A DNA stretch of 64,000 bases from Paenibacillus sp. (lineage in GTDB: Bacteria > Bacillota > Bacilli > Paenibacillales > YIM-B00363): the NCBI RefSeq assembly GCF_031177825.1, contig NZ_JAPSKE010000002.1, positions 310,001 through 374,000 on the forward strand, given 5' to 3'. The notes beneath the pieces are model-generated. The model was not told the DNA's origin and made no database searches. It worked only from the letters and a program-made list of their open reading frames with translations. The position numbers were made by a program, and so were the translations under genes. Below are positions 49,002 through 57,404 of the stretch, piece by piece (position 1 is the stretch's first letter; each line of letters opens with the position of its first letter).

Positions 49002-50033
49002 TCAACGGACGAACGTCAGGCACACCGGGCGGCGAATCGAATCGTACCGATGCGCTTCCTCCAGCCGCCCGGTCGCCGCGTCCGCGGCGAAGACGCGGAT
49101 GGCGTCGGAATCCTGCGCCGCGACCAACACGAATCGGCCGTCCGGCGCGATCGCGAAATGACGGGGCGTCTTGCTGTTCGTCGGCGCGAAGCCGACCGGC
49201 TCGAGACGCCCCTCGTCTTGCACTTTATAAACGGCTAAACTGTCGTGCCCGCGGTTCGAGGCGTAGACGAAACGGCCGTCCGGCGATACATGAATGTGGG
49301 CGCACGCGTTGTCCCCGTCGAACCCAGCCGGCAGCGTCGAGACCGTCCCCAGCGCCGTGTATGCGGCCGGGTCGCCGTCCGCCGTTCGGAACGCAGCGAC
49401 GGTGCAAGAAAGCTCGTTCACGACGTAAACGACCGGAAGCGTCGGATGGAACGCCATATGCCGCGGTCCGTCGCCGTTCGCCAAGGCGATCGACGCGACC
49501 CGTTCGAAGCGGTCCCCTTCGATCGCGTAAGCCGCCACCCGATCGATGCCGAGGTCCGGCACGAGCAGATGCCGCCCGTCGGGCGACAGGTTGACCGAGT
49601 GCGGATGCGGCGCCTCCTGCCGATCCGCTCGCGGTCCGTTGCCTTCGTGCGCGGTCAATCTCGAACGCGCTCCGAGCGAACCGTCCGCCAGCACGGGGAA
49701 GGCGGCGACGCTCCCGCCGGAATAATTGGAGACGAACAGCCGCGTCTCGTCCGCCGACAGCGTCAGGTGGCACGGGTGCGCCCCGCCCGTCTCGCGTCGA
49801 CCGAGCGGTCGCAGCTCCCCCTCCGAACCGATTCCGAACGCGACGACCGCGCCTTCCGACGTCTCGCCGACGGCGTACAGCGCGGTGCCCGCGCGGTTCG
49901 CCGTCAAGAAGGACGGGTTTTCCAAGCCGGCGAATCCGGCTTCGTACGTTAACGCCCCGCTCTCGACGTCGTACCGATACCGGTGAATGCCCGGCTTCGA
50001 GGCTTGCTCGTAACTGCCGACATATAGGTACAT
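49002..50033 (-). CDS. Lactonase family beta-propeller protein (6-phosphogluconolactonase-like)
   Basis: 343 residues with the YkgB/Pgl propeller pattern: MYLYVGSYEQ, LENPSFLTANRAGTALYAVGE, GAHPCHLTLSADETRLFVSNYSGGS, APHPHSVNLSPDGRHLLVPDLG, GDGPRHMAFHP, HIHVSPDGRFVYASNRGHDSL and TPRHFAIAPDGRFVLVAAQDSD. In some bacteria this family hydrolyses 6-phosphogluconolactone; otherwise function is uncertain. It starts 3 bases after the glpX stop, so it is cotranscribed with the fructose bisphosphatase gene. Confidence 0.88.
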   Translation of the reverse strand: MYLYVGSYEQASKPGIHRYRYDVESGALTYEAGFAGLENPSFLTANRAGTALYAVGETSEGAVVAFGIGSEGELRPLGRRETGGAHPCHLTLSADETRLFVSNYSGGSVAAFPVLADGSLGARSRLTAHEGNGPRADRQEAPHPHSVNLSPDGRHLLVPDLGIDRVAAYAIEGDRFERVASIALANGDGPRHMAFHPTLPVVYVVNELSCTVAAFRTADGDPAAYTALGTVSTLPAGFDGDNACAHIHVSPDGRFVYASNRGHDSLAVYKVQDEGRLEPVGFAPTNSKTPRHFAIAPDGRFVLVAAQDSDAIRVFAADAATGRLEEAHRYDSIRRPVCLTFVR

Positions 50034-50036
50034 AAG

Positions 50037-51014
50037 TTATCTCCCTTTGAGCTTCTCGAGAATCGGCTTATTCGGCAAATAATGAAGCGATCGCACGTAC
50101 CGGATCGTTCGCGTCCGCGCCCGCATCACGACGGATTGCGTCTCCGCGCGCTGGTCGGCGAAATACCGGACGCCGCCCAAAATTTCGCCCGGGGTAACGC
50201 CGGTCGCGGCGAAGATGACGTCCTCCGTGCCGACCATATCGTCCATCGTCAGCACCTTATAAGGATCCGTGATGCCCATCCGAATGCAGCGTTGGAATTC
50301 CTCGGCGTTCGCCGGCATCAGACGGCCTTGGAGCTCGCCGTCGAGGCAGCGAAGCGCGGCCGCCGCGAGCACGCCCTCCGGCGCCCCGCCCGAGCCGACG
50401 TACAGGTCGATGCCCGCGTCTTCGAAGGCGGGCGCGATCGCGCCGGCCACGTCTCCGTCGGACAAAAATTTGATCCGCACGCCTACGCGGCGCAGCGTCT
50501 TGATTTGCGTATCGTGCCGCGATCGATCGAGAATCATGACCGTCAAATCCGAGATCGACTTGCCGAGCTCCTTCGCGGCGACGCGAAGCGTCTCCTCGAG
50601 CGGCCGTTCGATGCTGAGCTTCCCCTTCAGCTTCGGACCGACCGCGAGCTTCTCCATGTACATGTCCGGGGCATGAAGCAGCTGTCCCTTGTTCGCGACC
50701 GCGATGACGGACAAGGCGTTGTTCAGCCCCTTGGCGACGATCTCCGTCCCTTCCAGCGGATCGACCGCCACGTCGACTTCCGGTCCGTCCAAGTTGCCGA
50801 CCGATTCGCCGATGTACAGCATCGGAGCCTCGTCCATCTCGCCTTCGCCGATGACGACCGTCCCCTTAATGGAGACCGAGTCGAACATCGCGCGCATCGC
50901 CTCCGTGGCCGCCCCGTCGGCCCCGTCCTTGTCGCCGCGTCCCATCCAAGGCGCCGAGGCCAATGCGGCCAATTCCGTCACCCGCACCAATTCCAACGCA
51001 AGCTCTCTCTCCAT
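50037..51014 (-). CDS. glpX: Class II fructose-1,6-bisphosphatase
   Basis: 325 residues of the GlpX family, the gluconeogenic enzyme removing the C1 phosphate from fructose 1,6-bisphosphate. Motifs: LASAPWMGRGDKDGADGAAT, VVIGEGEMDEAPMLYIGE, DVAVDPLEGTEIVAKG (metal site), MILDRSRHDTQI, VGSGGAPEGVLAAAALRCL and VMRARTRTIRYV. I chose the ATG at 51014 because it gives the family start MERELALELVRVTE, with GGGGGCGG 9 bases upstream; an in-frame ATG at 51092 adds an unrelated N-terminus. The lactonase gene follows directly. Confidence 0.96.
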   Translation of the reverse strand: MERELALELVRVTELAALASAPWMGRGDKDGADGAATEAMRAMFDSVSIKGTVVIGEGEMDEAPMLYIGESVGNLDGPEVDVAVDPLEGTEIVAKGLNNALSVIAVANKGQLLHAPDMYMEKLAVGPKLKGKLSIERPLEETLRVAAKELGKSISDLTVMILDRSRHDTQIKTLRRVGVRIKFLSDGDVAGAIAPAFEDAGIDLYVGSGGAPEGVLAAAALRCLDGELQGRLMPANAEEFQRCIRMGITDPYKVLTMDDMVGTEDVIFAATGVTPGEILGGVRYFADQRAETQSVVMRARTRTIRYVRSLHYLPNKPILEKLKGR

Positions 51015-51102
51015 ACGTCCGTTCCGCCCCCTTGTTCGAATGCCCCTCTCACGCAGATTCTGGTTGTAACATCCATTGTACACGAAATCCATCGGGTTTC
51101 GG

Positions 51103-52386
51103 CTACGATTTCTTCCGATTATTCCCTTCTTCGAAATACGGGAGCGTCACCTTGCACGTCGTTCCTTCGCCGATGCGGCTCCTCACCTCGATCGTTCCGC
51201 CCATTTGGCGAACGATGTTGAACGTAACGAGCGTGCCGAGCCCCGTTCCCTTCTCCTTCGTCGAGTAATACGGCGTACCCAAGCGGGCGATCTGTTCCGG
51301 GGTCATCCCGCTCCCCGTATCGATGACGTACAGCTCTACCCCCTGATCCTTCTCGAGCGACCAAAATTCTACGGCCCCTCCGCTCGGCGTCGATTCGATC
51401 GCGTTCTTCCCGAGATTGATCATCGCTTGGCGAAATTTCGAACGGTTGCCGTATACCGCTCCGTCGCCGTCGACGCGATTCACGATCGTCACGTTCTGAT
51501 AATTCGCATAGGAATTCAATATGTTAGCGATGTAGTGGCACTCTTCCTTCACGGACAGCCGTTCCTTCTCCTCCGCCTCGGGCTTGCTGAGGGCGAGGTA
51601 GTTCGAGATGATGAGCTGCGCGCGATCGAGCTCTTCCAAGCAGATGGCCGAATACGAGGCGCGCTTCTCGTCGCCTAGCGCCGAGTCGCCGAGCAGCTGG
51701 ATGAACCCACGCACGGCGGTCAGCGGATTGCGCACTTCGTGAGCGACGGAGGCGGCGAGCTCGCTGACGAGTTTCATTTTCTCGGCGTCCAAGATGTCTC
51801 TCTTCATCCGTTGGTGCTTGCGAATCGCTTCGATGAGGTAGACGTTCAACCCGATTAGCGCGCATTGCGCGACGATCAGCGGGAATTGAGGCGAGAGCAT
51901 GTTATTGTAAGCGTTTGCGAAATCGCCCTGCAATCCAAAATAGATGAAGACGGACCCGATTCGCAGCACGAAACAGATGCCGACGGCCGTCCAGACCCGC
52001 TCCCAAAACCCGAATCGTTCGAACCGCCGGTGCGCGGCGAAGAGGAGCGCGACCGCCGGAGCGAGGGCGATTACGTAATGCAACATGGTAATCCCGCCCA
52101 GAACGTCCCGGTAAACGAGCAAAGCGGCGAGGAGGCAGATCGTCGCGATCGGCCCGCCGTAAAGGGAGCCGGTAACGAACGGTACGGAGCGGAAATCGAT
52201 CGCCGAACCGAAAATATAGACCGGGTACGTCATGGTAAACAGCAAGGGAAGTACGTATAGAAGGAAGACGGCCGCGCCGTGCCGCCAGCCGGAGCTCGTC
52301 CAGCGGTAAGCATACTGATAGAGCAGCAGCGGGAGCAACACGATAAAGACGTTCAACAGCAATTCGCGAAACACATGGTCCAACAT
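51103..52386 (-). CDS. Sensor histidine kinase with 5TM sensor domain (KinB/LytS-like membrane part)
   Basis: 427 residues. Six or so N-terminal helices contain the 5TMR signature (FVTGSLYGGPIATICLLAALLVYR), then the HisKA box VAHEVRNPLTAVRGFIQLL (phospho-His) and HATPase boxes N (MINLGKNAIES), G1 (VIDTGSGM), F (GTPYYSTKEKG) and G2 (GLGTLVTFNIV). Kinases of this plan (KinB) feed the sporulation phosphorelay in Bacillales. No response regulator is next to it. I chose the ATG at 52386 because GGGGG is 9 bases upstream; the ATG at 52395 overlaps the ribosome site. Confidence 0.92.
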   Translation of the reverse strand: MLDHVFRELLLNVFIVLLPLLLYQYAYRWTSSGWRHGAAVFLLYVLPLLFTMTYPVYIFGSAIDFRSVPFVTGSLYGGPIATICLLAALLVYRDVLGGITMLHYVIALAPAVALLFAAHRRFERFGFWERVWTAVGICFVLRIGSVFIYFGLQGDFANAYNNMLSPQFPLIVAQCALIGLNVYLIEAIRKHQRMKRDILDAEKMKLVSELAASVAHEVRNPLTAVRGFIQLLGDSALGDEKRASYSAICLEELDRAQLIISNYLALSKPEAEEKERLSVKEECHYIANILNSYANYQNVTIVNRVDGDGAVYGNRSKFRQAMINLGKNAIESTPSGGAVEFWSLEKDQGVELYVIDTGSGMTPEQIARLGTPYYSTKEKGTGLGTLVTFNIVRQMGGTIEVRSRIGEGTTCKVTLPYFEEGNNRKKS

Positions 52387-52433
52387 CGCGCCCATCCCCC
52401 TTCTTGCGTCAGAAATATGCGAAAGGTAAGGTG

Positions 52434-52464
52434 AAAAAGGCCGACGGATTCCCCCCCGTCGGCC
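52434..52464 (-). terminator. Terminator of the SGNH hydrolase gene
   Basis: A perfect 9-bp stem (CCGTCGGCC at 52456-52464 with GGCCGACGG at 52439-52447) is followed on the minus strand by TTTTTC. It lies 10 bases after the hydrolase stop and isolates the kinase gene. Confidence 0.9.
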
Positions 52465-52474
52465 TTGCGCAACG

Positions 52475-53125
52475 TCAGTTCCACTCGAATTCGACCGCGT
52501 TCAAGAACGCGCGCGCGAGCGCCGCGTGTCCCGTCATGTTCGGATGCACCCGGTCCCAGGCGAGAGTCGCGGGATAGATGTGCTCGAGCAGCCGGTCGAT
52601 CGCCGCCTGCGTGTCGACGAATTTCGCGCCATGCTTCTCGGCGAGCCGCTTCACGACCGCGCCGAACCGATCCATGTCGGCGCGCATCGCGTCGTCCCGG
52701 TTCGGTTCGATGTAGTACGGGGTCATCAACACAAGTCCTTCCACCAGCGGCTTCGTCCGCTCGATCAATGCGTCGAGCGTAGCTTCGTATTCTTCGATGA
52801 GCACATGCCCCTCGACGATCGTCGGCGTGTCGTATTGGCGCCATACGTCGTTAATGCCGATCATGATCGACACCCAGTCCGGCTTCAGCTCGACGACGTC
52901 CGTCTCCCAGCGCGCCTTCAAGTCGCGCACCGTGTTGCCGCTCGTTCCCATATTGACGACTCGTATCGCCCGCTCGGGATACCGTTCGTTCAGCAGCGCG
53001 GAGACGAGCGCGACATACCCCTTGCCGATGGCGGCGAACAGCCCTTCCCCGCGCGGACGCGCCCGCTCGCAATCCGTAATGGAATCTCCGATCATAACCA
53101 ACGTCTGCCCGTGCCGCAACAACAT
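52475..53125 (-). CDS. SGNH/GDSL-family esterase
   Basis: 216 residues. Block I is MIGDSITD (nucleophile Ser), block II has the glycine in NMGTSGNT, block III is GINDVW, and block V is WDRVHPNMTGH (catalytic Asp and His). There is no signal peptide. Such enzymes deacetylate sugars or hydrolyse small esters; in this setting a carbohydrate O-acetyl esterase is a reasonable guess. ATG at 53125 follows GGGGGG. It lies 74 bases after the GH65-phosphoglucomutase gene in the same direction. Confidence 0.9.
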   Translation of the reverse strand: MLLRHGQTLVMIGDSITDCERARPRGEGLFAAIGKGYVALVSALLNERYPERAIRVVNMGTSGNTVRDLKARWETDVVELKPDWVSIMIGINDVWRQYDTPTIVEGHVLIEEYEATLDALIERTKPLVEGLVLMTPYYIEPNRDDAMRADMDRFGAVVKRLAEKHGAKFVDTQAAIDRLLEHIYPATLAWDRVHPNMTGHAALARAFLNAVEFEWN

Positions 53126-53199
53126 TCGTACGTTCCCCCCGGTAAAATCAATGTTTAGTTCTTATCTTACCGGAAAGGGTTTCCACCGTCGATAGCCGA

Positions 53200-56100
53200 T
53201 TATTGTGCGCCGACTGGCTCCGGTTTCGGCTCGTCGTCCCGCTTCGGCGCCGGCGGACTGCCGGAAAACCGGTCCGACAGCTCGTCGAGCGCAAGCATCT
53301 CCGTGACGGGGAGCAGCCAGTCGGCTCCGCGCATGCGCGCCTCCGTCCCTACGCCTACGGCGAACATGCCCGCCGCCCGGATCGCCGCGATGCCCGCTTC
53401 CGCGTCTTCGATGGCCGCGCAGTTTCGGTACGGCACGCCCAGCGCCTCGGCCGCCGCGAAGAAAATTTCCGGATCGGGCTTGCCCTTCGCCACCGACCCG
53501 GCGTCGACGATCGCGTCGAAGTACGCGCCGACGCCCAGCCTTTCGACGACGAGCCGCGCGTTCCGGCTCGCGGACGCGATCGCCGTCTTGAGGCCCCGCG
53601 ATTTGACGTCGCGGAGGAACGCCTCGATCCCCGGCAGCAGCGCCTCCGGCGTCAGCTGCTCGATCCGTTCGACGTAGAGCTCGTTCTTTCGGTTCGCGAG
53701 CGCCGCCTTCTCCTCCTCCGAATAAGGCCGGCTCGCGCGCTCCAACACAATGTCGAGCGACGTCCGCCGGTCGACGCCCTTCACCCGTTCGTTCACGGAC
53801 GGATCGAGCGGAACGCCCTGCTCGTCGGCGATCCGCTTCCAGCACTCGTAATGGAACGAAGCTGTATCGACGATGACGCCGTCGAGATCGAAGATGACCG
53901 CTTCGAGCTTGCGCCGCATGGAGACGACCGCCGGACGCCCGGACGCGAGCCGCAGCTCCCGGCCTTCGTGCTCGATCGTCAGGTCGTCGCCCTCGAGGAG
54001 CGAATACGTCGCGTCGTCCGGCGTAACGCGAACGCGCAGCCGCCGCCCGCGGAACGCGACGACGAATGCGTACGCCGTCCAGCGCGCCGGGATCGACGGG
54101 CGGAAGCGGAGCTTACCGTCCTGCTCCCGCATGCCGCCGAACCCGTTCGCGAGCGACAGCCACGTCCCGGCCATCGCCGCGGTGTGCAGGCCGTCCTTCG
54201 CGTTCCCGTTTCGATCGTCCAGGTCCATGCGCGCCGTACGGAGGAAGTAATCGTACGCTCTGTCGATTTTCCCGATTTCGGCCGCGACGATGCTGTAGAT
54301 ACACGGCGACAACGACGAATCGTGCGTCGTGAGCCGCTCGTAAAACTCGTAATCGCGGCGCTTCTGCGCCAGCGAAAACCGGTCGCTCTGCAGGAACGAC
54401 GCCAAGACGACGTCGGCCTGCTTCAGCACCCGATGCCGGTAAATGACGAGCGGATGATAGTGAAGCAGCAGCGGATATTTGTCCGCCGGGGCGTTCGCGA
54501 AATCCCACTCCGCCCGATCGAGGAACGCGTCGTCCTGCAGCGTCACGCCGAGCCCCGCATCGTATGGGACGTACATCCGTTCCGCGGCGCGCTGCCAAGC
54601 GTCGACCTCCGCGTCGTCCAGCGCGATTCGGCTCGCGATGTCCCGGTACGCGTCCGTCCGCTCGCTCCGCAGACGACGCGCCGTCGCCGCCGCATACTCC
54701 AGATGGTCCTTCGCCATCACGTTCGTGAACGCGTTATTGTTTACGAGCGCCGTATACTCGTCGGGACCGGTGACGCCGTTGATGCAGAACCCCTTATGCG
54801 GAATATAGTCCCCCAGGTCCGCCCAGAGGCGCGCCGTTTCGAAGAGGAGCTCGGCCCCCTTGTCGATCAAAAACTCGTCGTCTTCCGTTGCCGCCATATA
54901 TTTCTTCAGCGCGTACGCGATATCCGCATTGATATGAACCTGCGCCGTGCCCGCCGGGAAATACGCCGACGTCTCTTCGCCGCCGATCGTCCGCCAAGCG
55001 AACAAGGCGCCCTTCTGCGACATCGTTCGCGCCCGCTCGCGCGCCTTGTCCAAGATGCCGTACCGGTACGTCAGCAGCTGCTTCGCGATGTCCGGGTTCG
55101 TATAGAGGAAGAACGGCAAAATGTACGTCTCGGTATCCCAGAAGTAATGCCCCTCGTACCCTTCCCCCGTCAGCCCTTTCGCGCTTATGTTCGTCTCCCC
55201 GTCCCGTCCGACCGATTGGAGCAGCTGGAACGCGTTGAAGCGAACGCCTTGCTGCAGCGCCGGATCGCCTTCGATCGTAACGTCCGTCCGCTCCCAGAAC
55301 CGCTCGAGGAACGCCCGCTGCTCTTCGAGCAGCGCGTCGAAGCCGTCCGTCTTCGCCCGCTGGACCGTCTGCTCCGCCTTTAGACGCAACTTACGCTCGT
55401 CCAGCGTCCCGGGGTCTTCCTTGGACGTATGGTACGCGATCGTCTTCGTCAGCGTCGCGGGCACCCCCAGAGGCGAAGCGAAGGAGAAGCGGATCGCAGC
55501 GCCGTCCGCCGACGTCTCGGCTTGGATCGCGGCGGCCTCCTCCGCCTGGAGCTGATGCTCCGCCGCGCACATGACCGTAAATCCCGAACGCTTCGTCCGT
55601 TGGTGAAGGAACGCGAGCGTCCCGACCGCCGCGCGGTCGATCGTCGTTAAGGCCGGCTCCGTCAGCGCCGAACCGAGCCGCGGGTCGCCCTTGGACACCT
55701 GATTGCGCACCGCGCCGTCGATCGTCGAGACGAGACCGATCAGTCCGTGAAAGTCGACCGTCGTCACCTCGTACCGAATGGCGGCGACATGCTTGCGGGT
55801 CAAGCTGACCAGCCGTTCGATGCGGACGTCCACCTGGTTCCCGTTCGACAGCTCGAGCCGCATCGTCCGCACGAGCGTCCCTCTGCGAAAATCGAGGGTC
55901 CGCTTGTAGTCGAGCAGCTTGCAGGCGAACAGATCGACGCGTTCGCCGTCGACGTACAGCTCGATGCCCCTCGCGTCGGCGACGTTCAGCATCGTCTGAC
56001 CGACCCGCGCGTAGCCGTACGCGTCCTCCGGGTATCGGATCGGCTCGGTTTCGTAAAATGCATTAATGTACGTTCCGCGCGTCGAACGCCCTTCCGCTCC

Positions 56101-56271
56101 GCGGAACCCTTCCTCGAGATTGCCCCGCATGCCGAGATACCCGTTGCCGAGGCTGAAGATCGTCTCGTCCACGAGGTTCGTCGCTTCGTCCCATCCGTCT
56201 TCGACGACCGACCACTCGTCGTACGCGTACTTCGGTTTGAAATCGCCATTCGTCGTTCGTGTGCCGCCCAT
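53200..56271 (-). CDS. Fused GH65 disaccharide phosphorylase and beta-phosphoglucomutase
   Basis: 1,023 residues combining two consecutive pathway enzymes. Residues about 1-780 are a GH65 phosphorylase (FSLGNGYLGMRGNLEEG, YFWDTETYILPF, catalytic acid Glu505 in VTGPDEYT, then DYIPHKGFCINGV) that phosphorolyses an alpha-glucobiose (maltose, kojibiose, nigerose or trehalose type) to beta-glucose 1-phosphate. Residues about 788-1000 are a HAD-type beta-phosphoglucomutase: nucleophile Asp795 and acid/base Asp797 in FDLDGVIVDT, GVDRRTSL, IASASRNA, KGKPDPEIFFAAAE and EDAEAGIAAI, giving glucose 6-phosphate. The join is short (RPAVVSMRRKLEAVIFDLDG). It is unique among neighbours in being a fusion. Confidence 0.93.
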   Translation of the reverse strand: MGGTRTTNGDFKPKYAYDEWSVVEDGWDEATNLVDETIFSLGNGYLGMRGNLEEGFRGAEGRSTRGTYINAFYETEPIRYPEDAYGYARVGQTMLNVADARGIELYVDGERVDLFACKLLDYKRTLDFRRGTLVRTMRLELSNGNQVDVRIERLVSLTRKHVAAIRYEVTTVDFHGLIGLVSTIDGAVRNQVSKGDPRLGSALTEPALTTIDRAAVGTLAFLHQRTKRSGFTVMCAAEHQLQAEEAAAIQAETSADGAAIRFSFASPLGVPATLTKTIAYHTSKEDPGTLDERKLRLKAEQTVQRAKTDGFDALLEEQRAFLERFWERTDVTIEGDPALQQGVRFNAFQLLQSVGRDGETNISAKGLTGEGYEGHYFWDTETYILPFFLYTNPDIAKQLLTYRYGILDKARERARTMSQKGALFAWRTIGGEETSAYFPAGTAQVHINADIAYALKKYMAATEDDEFLIDKGAELLFETARLWADLGDYIPHKGFCINGVTGPDEYTALVNNNAFTNVMAKDHLEYAAATARRLRSERTDAYRDIASRIALDDAEVDAWQRAAERMYVPYDAGLGVTLQDDAFLDRAEWDFANAPADKYPLLLHYHPLVIYRHRVLKQADVVLASFLQSDRFSLAQKRRDYEFYERLTTHDSSLSPCIYSIVAAEIGKIDRAYDYFLRTARMDLDDRNGNAKDGLHTAAMAGTWLSLANGFGGMREQDGKLRFRPSIPARWTAYAFVVAFRGRRLRVRVTPDDATYSLLEGDDLTIEHEGRELRLASGRPAVVSMRRKLEAVIFDLDGVIVDTASFHYECWKRIADEQGVPLDPSVNERVKGVDRRTSLDIVLERASRPYSEEEKAALANRKNELYVERIEQLTPEALLPGIEAFLRDVKSRGLKTAIASASRNARLVVERLGVGAYFDAIVDAGSVAKGKPDPEIFFAAAEALGVPYRNCAAIEDAEAGIAAIRAAGMFAVGVGTEARMRGADWLLPVTEMLALDELSDRFSGSPPAPKRDDEPKPEPVGAQ

Positions 56272-56280
56272 GATGCATAT

Positions 56281-56327
56281 CCCCTTTTGTTAACATCTGC
56301 TATTGGCTAGCATGTAACAAGAAGGGG
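56281..56327 (-). promoter_or_regulatory. Long leader hairpin that hides the ribosome site of the GH65-phosphoglucomutase gene
   Basis: On the minus strand CCCCTTCTTGTTACAT...GCTA pairs with TAGC...ATGTTAACAAAAGGGG. It contains CCCCTT/AAGGGG, GTT/AAC, CAT/ATG and GCTA/TAGC segments with small bulges around a 5-base loop. The 3' arm contains AAAGGGG, the only good Shine-Dalgarno sequence before the ATG at 56271. No U run follows. A weak TTGTTA-N17-GATGTT could also be a promoter within it. It could control translation by sequestration. Confidence 0.55.
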
Positions 56328-56353
56328 CGAACCATGCGAGCCTTCTCGAAGTC

Positions 56354-56381
56354 CATAAGAAAAACCGCCTTGCGGGCGGTT
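56354..56381 (-). terminator. Terminator or attenuator between the FGE and GH65 genes
   Basis: Stem ACCGCC/GGCGGT (56375-56380 with 56364-56369, loop of 5) is followed on the minus strand by TTTTTCTTA. It lies 17 bases after the FGE stop. Only about 27 bases separate it from the leader hairpin of the next gene. Confidence 0.8.
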
Positions 56382-56397
56382 CGGTCGTTGCGTAATG

Positions 56398-57384
56398 TTA
56401 TGCATCCGCGGCGCAGCGGAACCCGGCGTTGCCGGTCGAGCTGTCGGGCGTATTGGAGCTGCGGGCCGCGACGCGATACCGATTGCAGTACGATTTATGG
56501 CACAAGTACGAACCCCCGCGCATGACCCGGCTCGTCCCGTCCGGCGGACCTTTCGGATGCAGCGGATTCGCTTCCCGATGATGCGTCGGATGGAACCAGT
56601 CCGCGCACCATTCCCAGACGTTGCCCGAGACGTTGTACAGACCGAAGCCGTTCGGCTCGAACGCGTCGACCGGGCACGTGCCGGCATAGCCGTCGGAGGC
56701 GTTGTTTTTATCGGGGAATTTGCCTTGGAAAATGTTGCACATATGCTTGCCCTCCGGCTTCAGCAAGTCCCCCCACGGGTACCGCTTGCCGACGAGTCCG
56801 CCGCGCGCCGCGTATTCCCACTCCGCTTCCGTCGGGAGCCGCTTGCCGGCCCATCGGCAGAACGCCTCCGCGTCGTTCCAACTTATATGTACGACCGGAT
56901 GGTCGCCGCGGCCTTCGACGGAGGTGCCGGGGCCCTCCGGCTGCGCCCAATACGCGCCATGCACCGTATACCACCACGGCGTCTGCCGCGGCACCTGCGT
57001 GACCGACTTGGCCACCTCCTCCGGCACGAGCGAATGAAAGACGAACGACCAGCCGAACCGTTCGGCCTCCGTCTTGTAGCCGGTTTCGTCGACGAAGGCG
57101 GCGAATCGGTCGTTCGTCACCGCGTACGGATCGATGAGGAACGGGCCGACCGTCACTTCCCGAATCGGTCCTTCCCCGTCGGCGGGAAAGCCCTCTTCGT
57201 CGTCGGTTCCCATCAGGAACGCGCCGCCGGGGAGGCGAATCATACCGCCCTTGCCCCCGTCCCGAGCTTGGTCTCCTGCGCCGTTCCCGGCGCCGAGGTC
57301 CGTCTTCGGCTCCGCGCCCGGCGCCGCCCCTTCGCGCATCGGCGCGCAGCAGGAGGGCACGGATTCGATTTTTTTAAAAGCCAC
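56398..57384 (-). CDS. Formylglycine-generating enzyme (sulfatase-activating, SUMF1 family)
   Basis: 328 residues. A true FGE rather than a general SUMF1-like protein: it keeps both active-site cysteines, Cys295 and Cys300, in the motif GGSYLCHKSYCNRYRVAAR. Other motifs: GGAFLMGTDDEEGFPADGEGP near the N-terminus, HPVVHISWNDAEAFCRWAGKRLPTEAEWEYAARGG, YNVSGNVWEW and NAGFRCA at the end. It would convert Cys53 of the Cys-type sulfatase at 47484 to formylglycine. The start is a GTG at 57384 with GGGGGGAG 6 bases upstream. It lies 20 bases after the chromate-type transporter pair. Confidence 0.94.
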   Translation of the reverse strand: MAFKKIESVPSCCAPMREGAAPGAEPKTDLGAGNGAGDQARDGGKGGMIRLPGGAFLMGTDDEEGFPADGEGPIREVTVGPFLIDPYAVTNDRFAAFVDETGYKTEAERFGWSFVFHSLVPEEVAKSVTQVPRQTPWWYTVHGAYWAQPEGPGTSVEGRGDHPVVHISWNDAEAFCRWAGKRLPTEAEWEYAARGGLVGKRYPWGDLLKPEGKHMCNIFQGKFPDKNNASDGYAGTCPVDAFEPNGFGLYNVSGNVWEWCADWFHPTHHREANPLHPKGPPDGTSRVMRGGSYLCHKSYCNRYRVAARSSNTPDSSTGNAGFRCAADA

Positions 57385-57404
57385 TGCGATCTCCCCCCTC
57401 TGGA

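Noticed and set aside
53200..53900. Free-standing beta-phosphoglucomutase gene downstream of GH65
   Set aside because: The frame is open from GH65 through the HAD domain with no stop, and the Met in VSMRRKLE lacks a convincing ribosome site, so it is treated as a fusion.
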